Notes under the pieces: model-generated
What the model was told of the DNA's origin: nothing
Databases searched by the model: none
What the model saw: the letters and a program-made list of their open reading frames with translations, nothing else
NCBI GenBank assembly: GCA_021817255.1
Contig: JAKAVO010000014.1
Coordinates: 1 to 42,103, forward strand
Length of the DNA: 42,103 nt
Source of the DNA: Thermoplasmata archaeon
GTDB lineage: Archaea > Thermoplasmatota > Thermoplasmata > Thermoplasmatales > Thermoplasmataceae
Reading direction: 5' to 3'
Position numbers and translations under genes: made by a program
Shown here: positions 7,653 through 17,000 of the stretch, in pieces
Layout of the letters: every line of letters begins with the position of its first letter
Numbering within the stretch: the first letter of the stretch is position 1

Positions 7653-10600
7653 ATGGTTGAATTAATGCGCGGCCAATCCTTAGAAAAAATCGTGTTTGAA
7701 GACAAGGTGAAAGAGGACTTAATTGTTATAACAGGATATCCATTCTCAGGCAAGAAAAGCATTGTATGCCAGATGATGGATGAACTGCAGCCATCTAATT
7801 TTTTACTGCTATATTCAAATCTTATCCACGAAAGTTCTGATCCTGTTCAACGAACTTTGCTGGATGGCATCATAAAAAAAAGGGGTGTGGATGCACATGA
7901 ACTTGAAAATATTGAGGATATAGCAGACAGGGTTAAAGGGAAGACTGTTTTTCTGCTATTACCTTCCAGGCTCATTTCAAAGAAGGGAAAAACAGGTGAA
8001 GAAATTAAAAAGCTGGCGGGGTCAATTAACAAGATTAAGAGTAGCAATCGATTGGTGCTCGTTACAAGGGAGTACACTTACAACTACCTATTTAATAGTG
8101 GCAAAGAAGTCATAGGAACGCAGCCAGATTCTGTGTTAAATAAGATGACAGAGTTCTTCTCAAAACACCTGAAAAGAACAAGCGATGCAGTATTGCCTGA
8201 CAATGAATGGGTAGTGAAGATAGTTTGCAAAGAACGCGATGCTTTGGATATTATTGACAACCTCGATAAGAAGAACGGCGTAAGACTATCTGAAGAAACG
8301 AAACAGGCAATATTGAGGCATGGCAGGGTGAACCACGGCCCCTATCAGGGGTATTATTTCCCCGGACTTATTATGGACGGGATCAGAAAGAAAGACGAGA
8401 TCAAAAATGAGAGCATTAAGAATATTGAAAAGTGCGAAGGAGCTCTCGCACTAGAATCAAGCATTCTGGCAGCTCTCGGCATCCAAGTCCCGGCAATGCT
8501 GACCTCAGCATCTGCACAACAATCCATACCCGAGATCGTTGGCAAATTCACCAGTTCTATGAGTAAGATCCTATCAGTCATTGTTCCTGGACTTGCGACC
8601 TTTGGAGGAGGGCTTGCAGGGGCGTTTGTTGCTCTCCTTTTTGCAAACTCTTCAAATAAGAAGGAATTTGGGAACGAGTTGCTAAAATGGGCGTCAATGT
8701 GGAAGGAGATGCCAATAGAGAGAAGAGAGTACATTGCTTATCAGTATGATGCATTGTACCACCTCCCTCCAGGTGATTCTCTTGAGATCTTCGGTAATTT
8801 GTTCGGCACCAGACTTAGAGACCTTGAGACGAAATTTAATGCGTTTAGCAGGCAGGTAGAAGATAAGATTGGTTCCATTGAGGGAGAGCTATTCTCCACA
8901 AAGGAAGAAATCAGAAAAATAACTGACAGTATAGTCAATCAGGAAATGCGCGGTCTTGAACTTGTTGTAACCAAAAATAACTTAAAGGATATGGTCTTCG
9001 GTAAAACAGCAGTCCCTGAGGATAAACTGATAGTGGGTTTAAACAGTTCCAAAGAAGATGAATTAATCAAGGAAGAAGCCTTCAAAATAACAAAAGATTC
9101 TGAGCAGGCCAATATAACTGTCCTGACTGGAAAGCCTGGGTCCGGCAAATCTACACTTCTCTATATAATTGGTCATATTCTGCTTGATAAAGGGAAGACA
9201 CTTTACGGAATCAAGGATTTAAGCATTGCAAGCTTCGAATATGCAACAGCAGCACCTGCTCCTGGCGGTTACATCCTGATTGACCTGCCAAATGAAGAAA
9301 TTGCAAATGTGTTTAATAATCGGATAAATGCCATTCTCTTGCCGCGATTTTCAAAAGTAATTGTATCTGCCAGAGAAGGGTACGTTCACGACAGGGGAGG
9401 AATCAAGGCTCTAATTCACACAGTGGAACTGAGTACCGAAGCCCTTAAAGCGATAGCATTAGAGAGAGTCAAGGGATTGGAGTCTGTAAATGGATTGGAT
9501 AAGATCAGTCTTGCAAGTACTCTTGTGAAAAGATCGGAGGGGCTACCTGTGTATATTTCAGAGGCTGTGAAGTACATTTCTAAAAAAGGCGAGTGGAATG
9601 AAAATGAGATGCCGGACGGTGTCGGCAACCTGATCCAAAAAATCCTTGAGGAAGAGGGCAGAAGGGATCATGGTAATATTATTGTATACAACTTGGTTGC
9701 CACCTACTCTTATGTGCCAGAGAGACTCGTTCGGATGTCATATTCTATTCTAGACATAAAACGCGAAAATGAACCTAGATACTTTGACTTAGAGCATCTC
9801 GGCTTTCACCTCCATTCCTGGTACAAGGATATTTTGCTTCAATTTCAGGAGAGCCTGTGGGAGAGAGATGAGTTCAGTAATACTCCCTATCTTCCTATAC
9901 TTGAGAAAGATCTGATGAATATCAGGAAAAATTTTGATTCAATCAAGGACCAAAGGCTCAAAGAGATTAAAAAGAATTTTGCAAGTTTTGTGGACAATTT
10001 TCGATCAGGCATTTCCTATCCGGAAAACTTGGGAGATATGTCGGATGCTCTCCTGTTGGTTTCCATCTGGAGATTCTCATCTAAATACCTCAAGGCAGAA
10101 GGACACAAGTATGGTTATAACATATTAAAGGAGGACATAGAGTATCCTAAACTGGAAGAAGGAGAAGGAATTAAAAGATACAACGAAATTTCTGAATACC
10201 TGTTAACACAACTATTTCAGACGGTTGGAGAAGGAGATGTAGGTAAACGGGTTTTGCTGCCCATCATAATTCTTTATTCTGGTAGATTTTTCAATATCCC
10301 TTTCTCTTTTGCGCTACGCGAAATCATGTTAAATAAGAATCCAAATATTGATGAATCTAGGCTACTTGAATCTGCTATTAACGAAAGATATCCGGTTTCC
10401 AACTATATTAAAGCCACTTCATACCTACTGTATCAGGCAAAACTCATAAAATCACCGACAGATGCAGGTTTATTAATGATGACGGGGATGTATGAGGGCG
10501 CAGTTGCGGAATATAACAACCTACTATCGAAACACCCTAATAATCCTGTTTATCACAACAATAAGGGTACTTCACTATACGAACTGGGGAAGTATCAGGA

Positions 10601-11240
10601 AGCAATTGGTGAATACGACATCGCTATTTCACTTGACTCAGCTAATCCTGCTTATCACAACAATAAGGGCATTGTACTGGATGACCTAGGAAGGTATCAG
10701 GAAGCAATTGGTGAATACGACATCGCTATTTCACTTGACCCCAATATTACAGTTTATCACAACAATAAGGGTACTTCACTATACGAACTGGGGAAGTATC
10801 AGGAAGCAATTGGTGAATATGACATCGCTATTTCACTTGACTCAGCTAATCCTGCTTATCACAACAATAAGGGCAGTGCATTAAAGAAACTTAGAAGGGA
10901 TCAGGAAGCAATTGGTGAAATTGATATAGCCATTTCACTTGGCCCCAATGATCCAGGTTATCATTACAACAAGGGTATTTCACTATACGAACTGGGGAAG
11001 TATCAGGAAGCAATTGGTGAATACGACATCGCTATTTCACTTGACCCCAATGATCCAGGTTATCATTACAACAAGGGTATTTCACTATACGAACTGGGGA
11101 AGTATCAGGAAGCAATTGCTGAAATTGATATGGCCATTTCGATTGGTCCGGATGATATTAGTTACCACTCTTTGAAGGGCAACTGTCTGAAAAAACTGGG
11201 TAAGAATAAAGAAGCAAAAAGCAGAATTGAAAAACCTTAA
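7653..11240 (+). CDS. STAND-like NTPase with two P-loop domains and C-terminal TPR array
   Basis: A 1195-residue modular protein. An N-terminal P-loop domain has a Walker A-like motif, GYPFSGKKS (28-36), followed by strands such as GKTVFLLLP and NRLVLVTREY. Next come a hydrophobic stretch (about 306-330, GLATFGGGLAGAFVALLFA) and a predicted coiled coil (about 384-432). A second, canonical NTPase follows with Walker A GKPGSGKST (493-501), Walker B-like GGYILIDLP and VIVSAREG, as in STAND/NACHT ATPases. A helical linker leads to one degenerate and seven recognisable TPR units from about residue 933 to the end. STAND proteins use the repeats as a sensor and the NTPase as a switch; many archaeal and bacterial ones act in antiviral defence, but no effector domain is evident here. 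It stands alone between gene-poor flanks. Function is inferred. Confidence 0.7.
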   Translation: MVELMRGQSLEKIVFEDKVKEDLIVITGYPFSGKKSIVCQMMDELQPSNFLLLYSNLIHESSDPVQRTLLDGIIKKRGVDAHELENIEDIADRVKGKTVFLLLPSRLISKKGKTGEEIKKLAGSINKIKSSNRLVLVTREYTYNYLFNSGKEVIGTQPDSVLNKMTEFFSKHLKRTSDAVLPDNEWVVKIVCKERDALDIIDNLDKKNGVRLSEETKQAILRHGRVNHGPYQGYYFPGLIMDGIRKKDEIKNESIKNIEKCEGALALESSILAALGIQVPAMLTSASAQQSIPEIVGKFTSSMSKILSVIVPGLATFGGGLAGAFVALLFANSSNKKEFGNELLKWASMWKEMPIERREYIAYQYDALYHLPPGDSLEIFGNLFGTRLRDLETKFNAFSRQVEDKIGSIEGELFSTKEEIRKITDSIVNQEMRGLELVVTKNNLKDMVFGKTAVPEDKLIVGLNSSKEDELIKEEAFKITKDSEQANITVLTGKPGSGKSTLLYIIGHILLDKGKTLYGIKDLSIASFEYATAAPAPGGYILIDLPNEEIANVFNNRINAILLPRFSKVIVSAREGYVHDRGGIKALIHTVELSTEALKAIALERVKGLESVNGLDKISLASTLVKRSEGLPVYISEAVKYISKKGEWNENEMPDGVGNLIQKILEEEGRRDHGNIIVYNLVATYSYVPERLVRMSYSILDIKRENEPRYFDLEHLGFHLHSWYKDILLQFQESLWERDEFSNTPYLPILEKDLMNIRKNFDSIKDQRLKEIKKNFASFVDNFRSGISYPENLGDMSDALLLVSIWRFSSKYLKAEGHKYGYNILKEDIEYPKLEEGEGIKRYNEISEYLLTQLFQTVGEGDVGKRVLLPIIILYSGRFFNIPFSFALREIMLNKNPNIDESRLLESAINERYPVSNYIKATSYLLYQAKLIKSPTDAGLLMMTGMYEGAVAEYNNLLSKHPNNPVYHNNKGTSLYELGKYQEAIGEYDIAISLDSANPAYHNNKGIVLDDLGRYQEAIGEYDIAISLDPNITVYHNNKGTSLYELGKYQEAIGEYDIAISLDSANPAYHNNKGSALKKLRRDQEAIGEIDIAISLGPNDPGYHYNKGISLYELGKYQEAIGEYDIAISLDPNDPGYHYNKGISLYELGKYQEAIAEIDMAISIGPDDISYHSLKGNCLKKLGKNKEAKSRIEKP
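10551..11237 (+). repeat. Tandem 102-bp coding repeats (TPR units)
   Basis: Repeat units begin at 10551, 10653, 10755, 10857, 10959, 11061 and 11163 (the last is partial), exactly 102 bp or 34 codons apart. Each encodes a TPR helix pair of the form YHNNKG...LGKYQEAI...AISLDP. Units 10551-10652 and 10755-10856 differ at only one base, indicating recent duplication of a 204-bp double unit. Confidence 0.95.
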
Positions 11241-11453
11241 AAGTCTTAGCGATCAGTTACCTCGAAAACAGTAACGCTTTTCCTATATTTTCATTCACTT
11301 CATAACTTTTAGATTCTCGGCGTTCCACTTTTATTCGGATTTCTTTTTATGCATATTCTTTACGAGGTATATTCTTGAACTTTCCTGTTCATTACTTATC
11401 AATCCAAAAAAAAGTTGATTGTGACATTTATTCATCAAATTTATTAACAAAGT
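11241..11453. other. Intergenic spacer before the rpoE operon
   Basis: AT-rich with no credible ORF. It separates the STAND gene from the housekeeping operon and may mark the right edge of the accessory insertion. The promoter of the operon lies at its end. Confidence 0.5.
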
Positions 11454-11462
11454 AAATATACT
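11454..11462 (+). promoter_or_regulatory. TATA box and SD of the rpoE operon
   Basis: AAATATACT precedes the TTG start at 11501 by about 40 nt, leaving a short leader. GGTGAT at 11489-11494 matches the anti-Shine-Dalgarno sequence and supports the TTG start. Confidence 0.5.
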
Positions 11463-11500
11463 CAAGTAACACAAGTTACAGATATCTGTGGTGATTTTGA

Positions 11501-12160
11501 TTGTATGCAATTATAGAGGATGAACATCTTGCAAGGGTACCTCCTACCCTATTGGGAGAAAATTATGACAAGGCAATCGAGGAAGTTACAAGGGAAACAT
11601 TGCAGGGGACATTGATCGATTATGTGCCTGACAAAAATTCAAGGGCGGACATGCTTAAGTGCTATGTTATTTCTATTTTAAGCATAAAAAAAATTGATTA
11701 TGGAATAATAGTTCACGGGGACGGTGGAGTATACCAGAAAATAAATTATAAAGCATTGGCTTTTATTCCAAAAAACAATGAGATAATAGAAGGAATTGTT
11801 GTATCAGTTGTACCTAAAATAGGCGCCTTTGTTAGATTTGGGCCGTTTGAAGGCTTGCTTCACGTGGGCCAGATAATGGATGACAGGATAGATATGGACG
11901 AAAGCCAGAACAGACTGGTTGGAAAGGATACCAATAAGGACATAAGAATAGGCGATCAGGTAAGGGTCAGGATAGTTATGCTGAACCTCTCTTCCTCATC
12001 TGTAAGGGACAGAAGAATTGGATTCACAATGAAACAGCCGGGATTGGGCAAGCTTCAGTGGCTCCAGGCTTCACCAATTGCAGAAAAAGATGCTTTGCAA
12101 AAGAAGGTTCCAAAAAAGAAACCAAAAGTGGATGAAAAGGTAAAGGAGAGTGCACAGTAA
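11501..12160 (+). CDS. rpoE: DNA-directed RNA polymerase subunit E' (Rpo7/RpoE1)
   Basis: A 219-residue Rpb7 homologue. The N-terminal tip domain (MYAIIEDEHLARVPP) is followed by an S1/OB RNA-binding domain (about residues 80-190, with IVVSVVPKIGAFVRFGPFEG). The C-terminal tail is lysine-rich and probably disordered. With Rpo4 it forms the polymerase stalk that helps open promoter DNA and guides the transcript. It starts with TTG at 11501 behind a good SD. Its last base overlaps the next gene's ATG, and it heads the classic archaeal rpoE-spt4-S24e-S27ae operon. Confidence 0.93.
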   Translation: MYAIIEDEHLARVPPTLLGENYDKAIEEVTRETLQGTLIDYVPDKNSRADMLKCYVISILSIKKIDYGIIVHGDGGVYQKINYKALAFIPKNNEIIEGIVVSVVPKIGAFVRFGPFEGLLHVGQIMDDRIDMDESQNRLVGKDTNKDIRIGDQVRVRIVMLNLSSSSVRDRRIGFTMKQPGLGKLQWLQASPIAEKDALQKKVPKKKPKVDEKVKESAQ

Positions 12161-12366
12161 TGGCAGGAAAATCAACAAAGAAAAGGACAATGGCGTGCAA
12201 GACCTGCAAGAAGATTTATATGGACTCACCATGCCCTCAACACGGCGATGGTCGTATGAGCGTTGAGTGGTTTGGTTTTTTAATCATCAATGATACCGAA
12301 AATTCAATAATAGCAAAGACCGCAGGAATAGGAGAACCAGGAAGGTATGCAATTAAGGTCAGATAG
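12160..12366 (+). CDS. spt4: Transcription elongation factor Spt4 (RpoE'')
   Basis: A 68-residue zinc-ribbon protein with CKTCKK and CPQHG supplying the metal ligands, then the conserved SVEWFGFLIINDTENS and GEPGRYAIKVR ending. Spt4 pairs with Spt5 on the polymerase clamp and promotes processive elongation. The start overlaps the rpoE stop by one base, and a GGAG SD lies about 20 nt upstream. Confidence 0.93.
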   Translation: MAGKSTKKRTMACKTCKKIYMDSPCPQHGDGRMSVEWFGFLIINDTENSIIAKTAGIGEPGRYAIKVR

Positions 12367-12844
12367 AGATTACATTTTAACTGAAGAATCAAAAATTTTA
12401 ATTCAGAACCATAACGGCAAGCTCACGGACATTGAAGAAATAAAAAAACAGAATCCCCGATTTTTGTATGCTGTGGGCGATTACACCTGCCAGCTCCTGG
12501 ACAGGGAGAAAATAGAGCCACAGATAATGGTTTTTGATTTAACAACCAAGAGAGGTGAAACCGCCTATCCAGACAGGCCAGGATCAATAACCGTGGAAAA
12601 CCCACAGAGTGTGATCAGCGGCAAGTTGATCGAACTCATAAGGGAAAGCATCAGGGAAGGGAGAAAAGTTAAGGTAAAAGTAATAGGAGAAGAAGATCTG
12701 GCAGTTTTACCAATAATTTTTTATGCTCCTGTTAATTCACTGGTAGTTTATGGAATTCCCAATCTTGGGACTGGTTCCATAAGGATAAATGTGGAAGTCA
12801 AGGAACTGGCAAATTCAATATTTGAAAAAATGGAAGTGAAATGA
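12347..12844 (+). CDS. GTP-dependent dephospho-CoA kinase (DUF359)
   Basis: A 165-residue member of PF04019, the archaeal enzyme that phosphorylates dephospho-CoA to CoA using GTP in place of bacterial CoaE. Typical family stretches are YAVGDYTCQLL, IMVFDLTTKR, VENPQSVIS and VYGIPNLGTG. The length is normal. The start overlaps spt4 by 20 nt behind an AGGAAGG SD. This position between spt4 and S24e is standard in Euryarchaeota. Confidence 0.9.
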   Translation: MQLRSDRDYILTEESKILIQNHNGKLTDIEEIKKQNPRFLYAVGDYTCQLLDREKIEPQIMVFDLTTKRGETAYPDRPGSITVENPQSVISGKLIELIRESIREGRKVKVKVIGEEDLAVLPIIFYAPVNSLVVYGIPNLGTGSIRINVEVKELANSIFEKMEVK

Positions 12845-13144
12845 ATGAATCTAAAAATAGAGGAAACGAAAGAGAATAAACTATTGAGAAGGAAGGAGAT
12901 AAGTTACACTGTAGAGTTTGAAAAGAACAAAACACCCTCCAGGGATGTTGTAAGAGAGCTGATTGCAAGAAATTTAAATGCAAAAAAAGAGCTTATTATA
13001 ATTGATTACAACGAGCAACTGACAGGCCTTCACGTCATCAAGGGATATTCAAAAATATACTCAACAAAAGAGGATGCAATGCTCTATGAGCCTGATTATG
13101 AATTATTCAGGAATAATCTAAAGGTAAAGGAGGAGAAACAATAA
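12845..13144 (+). CDS. rps24e: 30S ribosomal protein S24e
   Basis: A 99-residue small-subunit protein. [20 protein letters not shown], then the Arg/Lys-rich [15 protein letters not shown] and the [17 protein letters not shown] segment match archaeal/eukaryotic S24e. It begins directly after the DUF359 stop codon and its TAA overlaps the S27ae ATG by one base. Confidence 0.93.
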   Translation: MNLKIEETKENKLLRRKEISYTVEFEKNKTPSRDVVRELIARNLNAKKELIIIDYNEQLTGLHVIKGYSKIYSTKEDAMLYEPDYELFRNNLKVKEEKQ

Positions 13145-13299
13145 TGCAGAAAAGAGAATTATACAAACTTGAAAACAACAAGATAACCAGGGGAAGAAGA
13201 AGCTGCCCGAGATGCGGGACAGGAGTTTTTCTTGCCGAACATGAAAACAGGCTGACCTGCGGAAAATGTGGGTATACTGAGTTCAAGAAGAAAAATTAA
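13144..13299 (+). CDS. rps27ae: 30S ribosomal protein S27ae
   Basis: A 51-residue zinc-ribbon ribosomal protein. It begins [19 protein letters not shown], followed by CPRCGTG and CGKCGYTEF, giving the four cysteine ligands. A strong GGAGG SD is at 13129-13133. The gene overlaps S24e by one base (TAATG) and closes the operon. Its stop codon overlaps the end of the convergent DUF2175 gene. Confidence 0.95.
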   Translation: MQKRELYKLENNKITRGRRSCPRCGTGVFLAEHENRLTCGKCGYTEFKKKN

Positions 13300-13598
13300 A
13301 GTTCATCTATTTTTTTAGTAGTTTCCCCTGCAGCCTTCTCAATATCCTTATATTTTATCCTTTCATATTCTTTTGACATTTCATCAACCGCATTAATTCT
13401 TAAAAGGTTGAGAAGGTGGCTAAGCTCTGAATCCAGTATCAATGAAAGGGTTCGCAGCATTTCAGCCTTTTCCGGTTTAATTCCCTTTCTCTTTGCAGAT
13501 ACAAAACAGTCAAAGTGCACACTTCCCTTTTTTGTAAAGGTAAATTTTTCCCCTGTCCTGACCTCATCGTTGCATACATAACATTTGAATTGTGCCAT
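13296..13598 (-). CDS. DUF2175 zinc-binding protein
   Basis: A 100-residue archaeal protein of the DUF2175 type. The N-terminus [19 protein letters not shown] with GSVHFDCF supplies a CxxC...HxxC zinc site; the C-terminal half is helical. The function of the family is unknown. It is convergent with the S27ae gene (4-nt overlap), and a TATA-like TTTAATATT lies about 20-28 nt upstream of its start. Confidence 0.8.
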   Translation of the reverse strand: MAQFKCYVCNDEVRTGEKFTFTKKGSVHFDCFVSAKRKGIKPEKAEMLRTLSLILDSELSHLLNLLRINAVDEMSKEYERIKYKDIEKAAGETTKKIDEL

Positions 13599-13659
13599 GT
13601 AATGAAAATACGCAATCGAATATTAAACTGTCTTCATATTTATATTGACAAAGTCACAT

Positions 13660-13943
13660 TCAGATTATCTAATATTATTTCAGAACTTTCTATTGAGGGA
13701 ATGCGAGAAAATACCACTGGCCTTGGACCGCATAGTAGAAAGAATGGTGGAAAAACAGGTTATGGGGATATGCACTTGCCTGCAAGGATGGAATTCCAAA
13801 ACCCATAAACCAATGATGGTACGGCAACTCCATGGTACAGTGGAAATTTGCTCAAACAGGCTGAATATAACCCACTGAAAGAGAGAAAATCCTCAGCAAT
13901 ATGGCTGGAAAAGTTCAACCGTGAAGCACTTCTTTTTAGTTGA
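13660..13943 (+). pseudogene. Possible decayed coding relic
   Basis: One frame is open from about 13680 to a TAA near 13806-13808 and continues to a TGA at 13941-13943. It reads YGDMHLPARMEFQNP, then DGTATPWYSGNLLKQAEYN and KERKSSAIWLEKFNREALLF. The composition looks protein-like on both sides of the stop, as if one gene had acquired a nonsense change. I do not recognise the family, and no start or promoter is convincing. Confidence 0.3.
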
Positions 13944-13977
13944 TTCTTTAAAGATGTGGTTTAAATTGTAAAAACCC

Positions 13978-13986
13978 TTTTATATC
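13978..13986 (+). promoter_or_regulatory. TATA box of the lhr gene
   Basis: TTTTATATC is the only clear promoter element upstream of the helicase. Transcription would start near 14008-14012, inside the open helicase frame, where no ATG, GTG or TTG exists. This argues for a leaderless message with an unusual start codon. Confidence 0.55.
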
Positions 13987-14005
13987 TTTTTACGTTGAAC
14001 TTCCG

Positions 14006-17000
14006 ATTATCACGTTTAAAGAGACTGGCGAAAAAATAACAGGTGTTGAAGAACATTTACCATTTCTTGATCCAATTATTTCAGAGTGGTTCAATTCAAA
14101 GTATAGTTCACTCACTGTTCCACAAAAAAAAGTAATTCCGCTGATTCATAAAGGAGAGAATGTGCTTGTTTCAAGCCCGACAGGAACGGGAAAAACACTT
14201 ACGGGATTCCTTGCAATAATTAACGAGCTTTTTTTAAGAACGAAGGAAAACGGGCTTGAAGACAAGATAGAATGCGTTTACATAAGCCCTCTAAAGGCAC
14301 TTGCAAATGATATTAACAGAAACCTGAATGAACCTTTAAGTGAAATCTACAAACTGGCTGAAAAAGAGCATATGGGCCTGCCCAAAATCAGGGTGGGGCT
14401 CAGAAGCGGGGACACAACCCAGAATGACAGGCAGAAAATGTTGAGGAAGCCGCCACACATCCTTATTACAACACCGGAATCATTCGCGCTTTCACTTACT
14501 GCACCAAAATTCAAGGAGAAATTCAGGGACGTGAAATATGTTATAGTTGATGAAATCCACGAAGTCTCATCCTCCAAAAGAGGCACTTTGCTATCCCTGA
14601 ACCTTGAGAGGCTTGAGGAATTATCCCCTGGCTTTGTAAGGATAGGGCTCTCGGCAACACAGGCACCACTGGATAAAATTGCAAATTTTCTTTGTGGTTT
14701 TGAAAATGAGGCACCAAGGAAATGCAACATAGTTGATGTGAACCTCAAACGAGGGCTTGATCTTATGACGCTTACGCCTGTTGATGATCTTACAACGGCA
14801 GGTTTTGAGGTTGCAAATGAAAGAATGTATGACATTCTCGTAAATCTTATAGAAGAGCATAAAACAACACTGATATTTACAAACACAAGAAGTGCAACAG
14901 AGCATGTTGCCATAAGGCTCAAAGCAAGGGGTGTTGACAGCCTTGAGGCACATCATTCATCACTGGGTAAAGAGATAAGGCTTGGAGTGGAGGAAAAGCT
15001 TAAGAATGGCGAACTTAAATGCGTCATCTCTTCAACTTCCCTTGAGTTGGGCATAGATATAGGCAGTGTTGATCTTGTTGTGCAGATTGGAAGCCCAAAA
15101 TCAGTGTCAAAGGGATTGCAGAGGATAGGCAGGGCCGGGCATTCAATCACAAAGTTAAGCAATGGAAGATTTGTTGTATTCAGCTTGGATGATCTGGTCG
15201 AATGCGCTGTTTTAACAAAAGCTGCATATGATCGTGAGATAGACAGGGTAAACATACCTGAAGGCGCTCTGGATGTCCTCTCACAGGCGGTTGTGGGAAT
15301 GTCCCTTGAAAAAACATGGAGCATAGAGGAAAGTTACAGCCTCATAAGGAGATCGTATCCATACAGGAACCTGGCAATGGAAGATTTTATGTCGGTGGTA
15401 AACTACCTTGCCGGAAGAATAGAAAACAACACAATATACTCAAAGATATGGTTTGACGAGGAAGAACAGGTATTCGGCAAGAAGAAAAGCACCAGGATGA
15501 TCTATTTCATGAATATTGGGACAATACCTGACGACTCGGATTACAGGGTAATTGATCTGAGCGGCAGGCACCTTGGACAGTTAAGTGATAAGTTTGTTGA
15601 GAGGATGAGTGCAGGCGATATCTTCGTTCTTGGCGCCAGGACATATGCTTTTATAAGGACAAGGGGAAACCGTGTCATAGTGAGGGATGCAACCGGCCTC
15701 AAGCCAACCATTCCATCCTGGACCGGGGAGATGCTTCCGCGAAGCTATGATCTGGGAACACTGATTGGAAAATTCAGGGATACTATCCAGAAGAACCTTG
15801 AAAATGCTGATCTCAGGGAGTGGCTGATGGAAAATTACCACCTGGACGAGAATGGCGCAAGAAGCATCATATCATATATAAGGGCACAGACAAAATTCAC
15901 AGTGCCCACTGAGAAATATCTTTATATTGAAGGCTACAGGGAAAATGATCTGTATAGCATCATATTCCTTATACCACTTGGAAGAAGGGTAAATGATGCA
16001 ATTTCCAGGGCATATGCCCAGGCAGTATCGAATGCATATGAGACAAACACCCGTGTTACAGTAACTGATGACGGCTTCATGCTCACAGTCGATTCTTCCA
16101 TTCCCCTCCGTGATCTGGTGAGACTCATTAATGTGGAGAATTTTGTTGACTATGTAAAAAGATCAATAATGAACACAACCATCTTCAAGGAAAGGTTCAG
16201 GCAATGCGCAACAAGGGCTCTGATGGTTCTCAGAAGATATAAGGGACATGAGGTTTCAGTTGTAATTCAGCAACTTAGAAGCGACAAGGTTTTGAGGGCG
16301 ATTGAAAACATACCAAATTTCCCGGTTGTAACAGAAACATACAGGGAAATCATGAATGATATGATGGACGTCCCTTCCGCTCTTAAATATGTTGAAGACG
16401 TGATTTCAAGGAACCAGTATCACATCAAAGATTATTCAGAGGAAGCAAGCCCTTTCTCCCTTTCACTCATTCTTGCAGGTGTTTCTGATGTTGTCCTGAT
16501 GGAAGAAAGGGCAAAGCTTATGAAAGAACTTCAAAGCAGGATAGTTGACAGGGTTTATGGAACTGAATACATGGATTTCAAGATAAAGGATCCAAGAATT
16601 GTTGACAACTTTTACAAGAGCAAGGTTCCGGAAGTTGTTGACAGTGAAAGTTATATTGAATTATGCAGGCACTTCCCAATGGTTGATATTACAAAATCAA
16701 GGTTTAATTCCCCATTCCCCTACTCTGCAACGGACACACTTGCCATTGGAAGAGAGCTTGTGAAGGAAGACAGGCTCTGGAGCATAAGCCTGAGGGGCCT
16801 TTACTGGGTTCCGGTGGAAAGATACGGACTGTTCAGGAAACTGTTCGCAAGGCACCGCCCAATGACTGATGAAGAGGAAAAGGTGTTTGAACAGTGTAAT
16901 GGCAATACGCCCAAAGAGATTCAGCAAAATCTTGGGTTGGAGGAATCACAGGTTAAGAATTCCCTGATAGCTCTGGAAACCATGTATCTGGTCAGGAGAA

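Noticed and set aside
10492-11175. Two plus-strand ORFs with repeated TTRVLHYTNWGSIRKQL-like peptides
   Set aside because: They are out-of-frame readings of the TPR repeats; the repetitiveness comes from the underlying coding units.
10551-11237. Regularly spaced direct repeats, as in a CRISPR array
   Set aside because: The 102-bp units abut without unique spacers and stay in one reading frame that gives TPR helices, so they are coding repeats.
14347-14922. A 191-codon minus-strand ORF inside lhr
   Set aside because: It lies opposite conserved helicase motifs and shows no family pattern.
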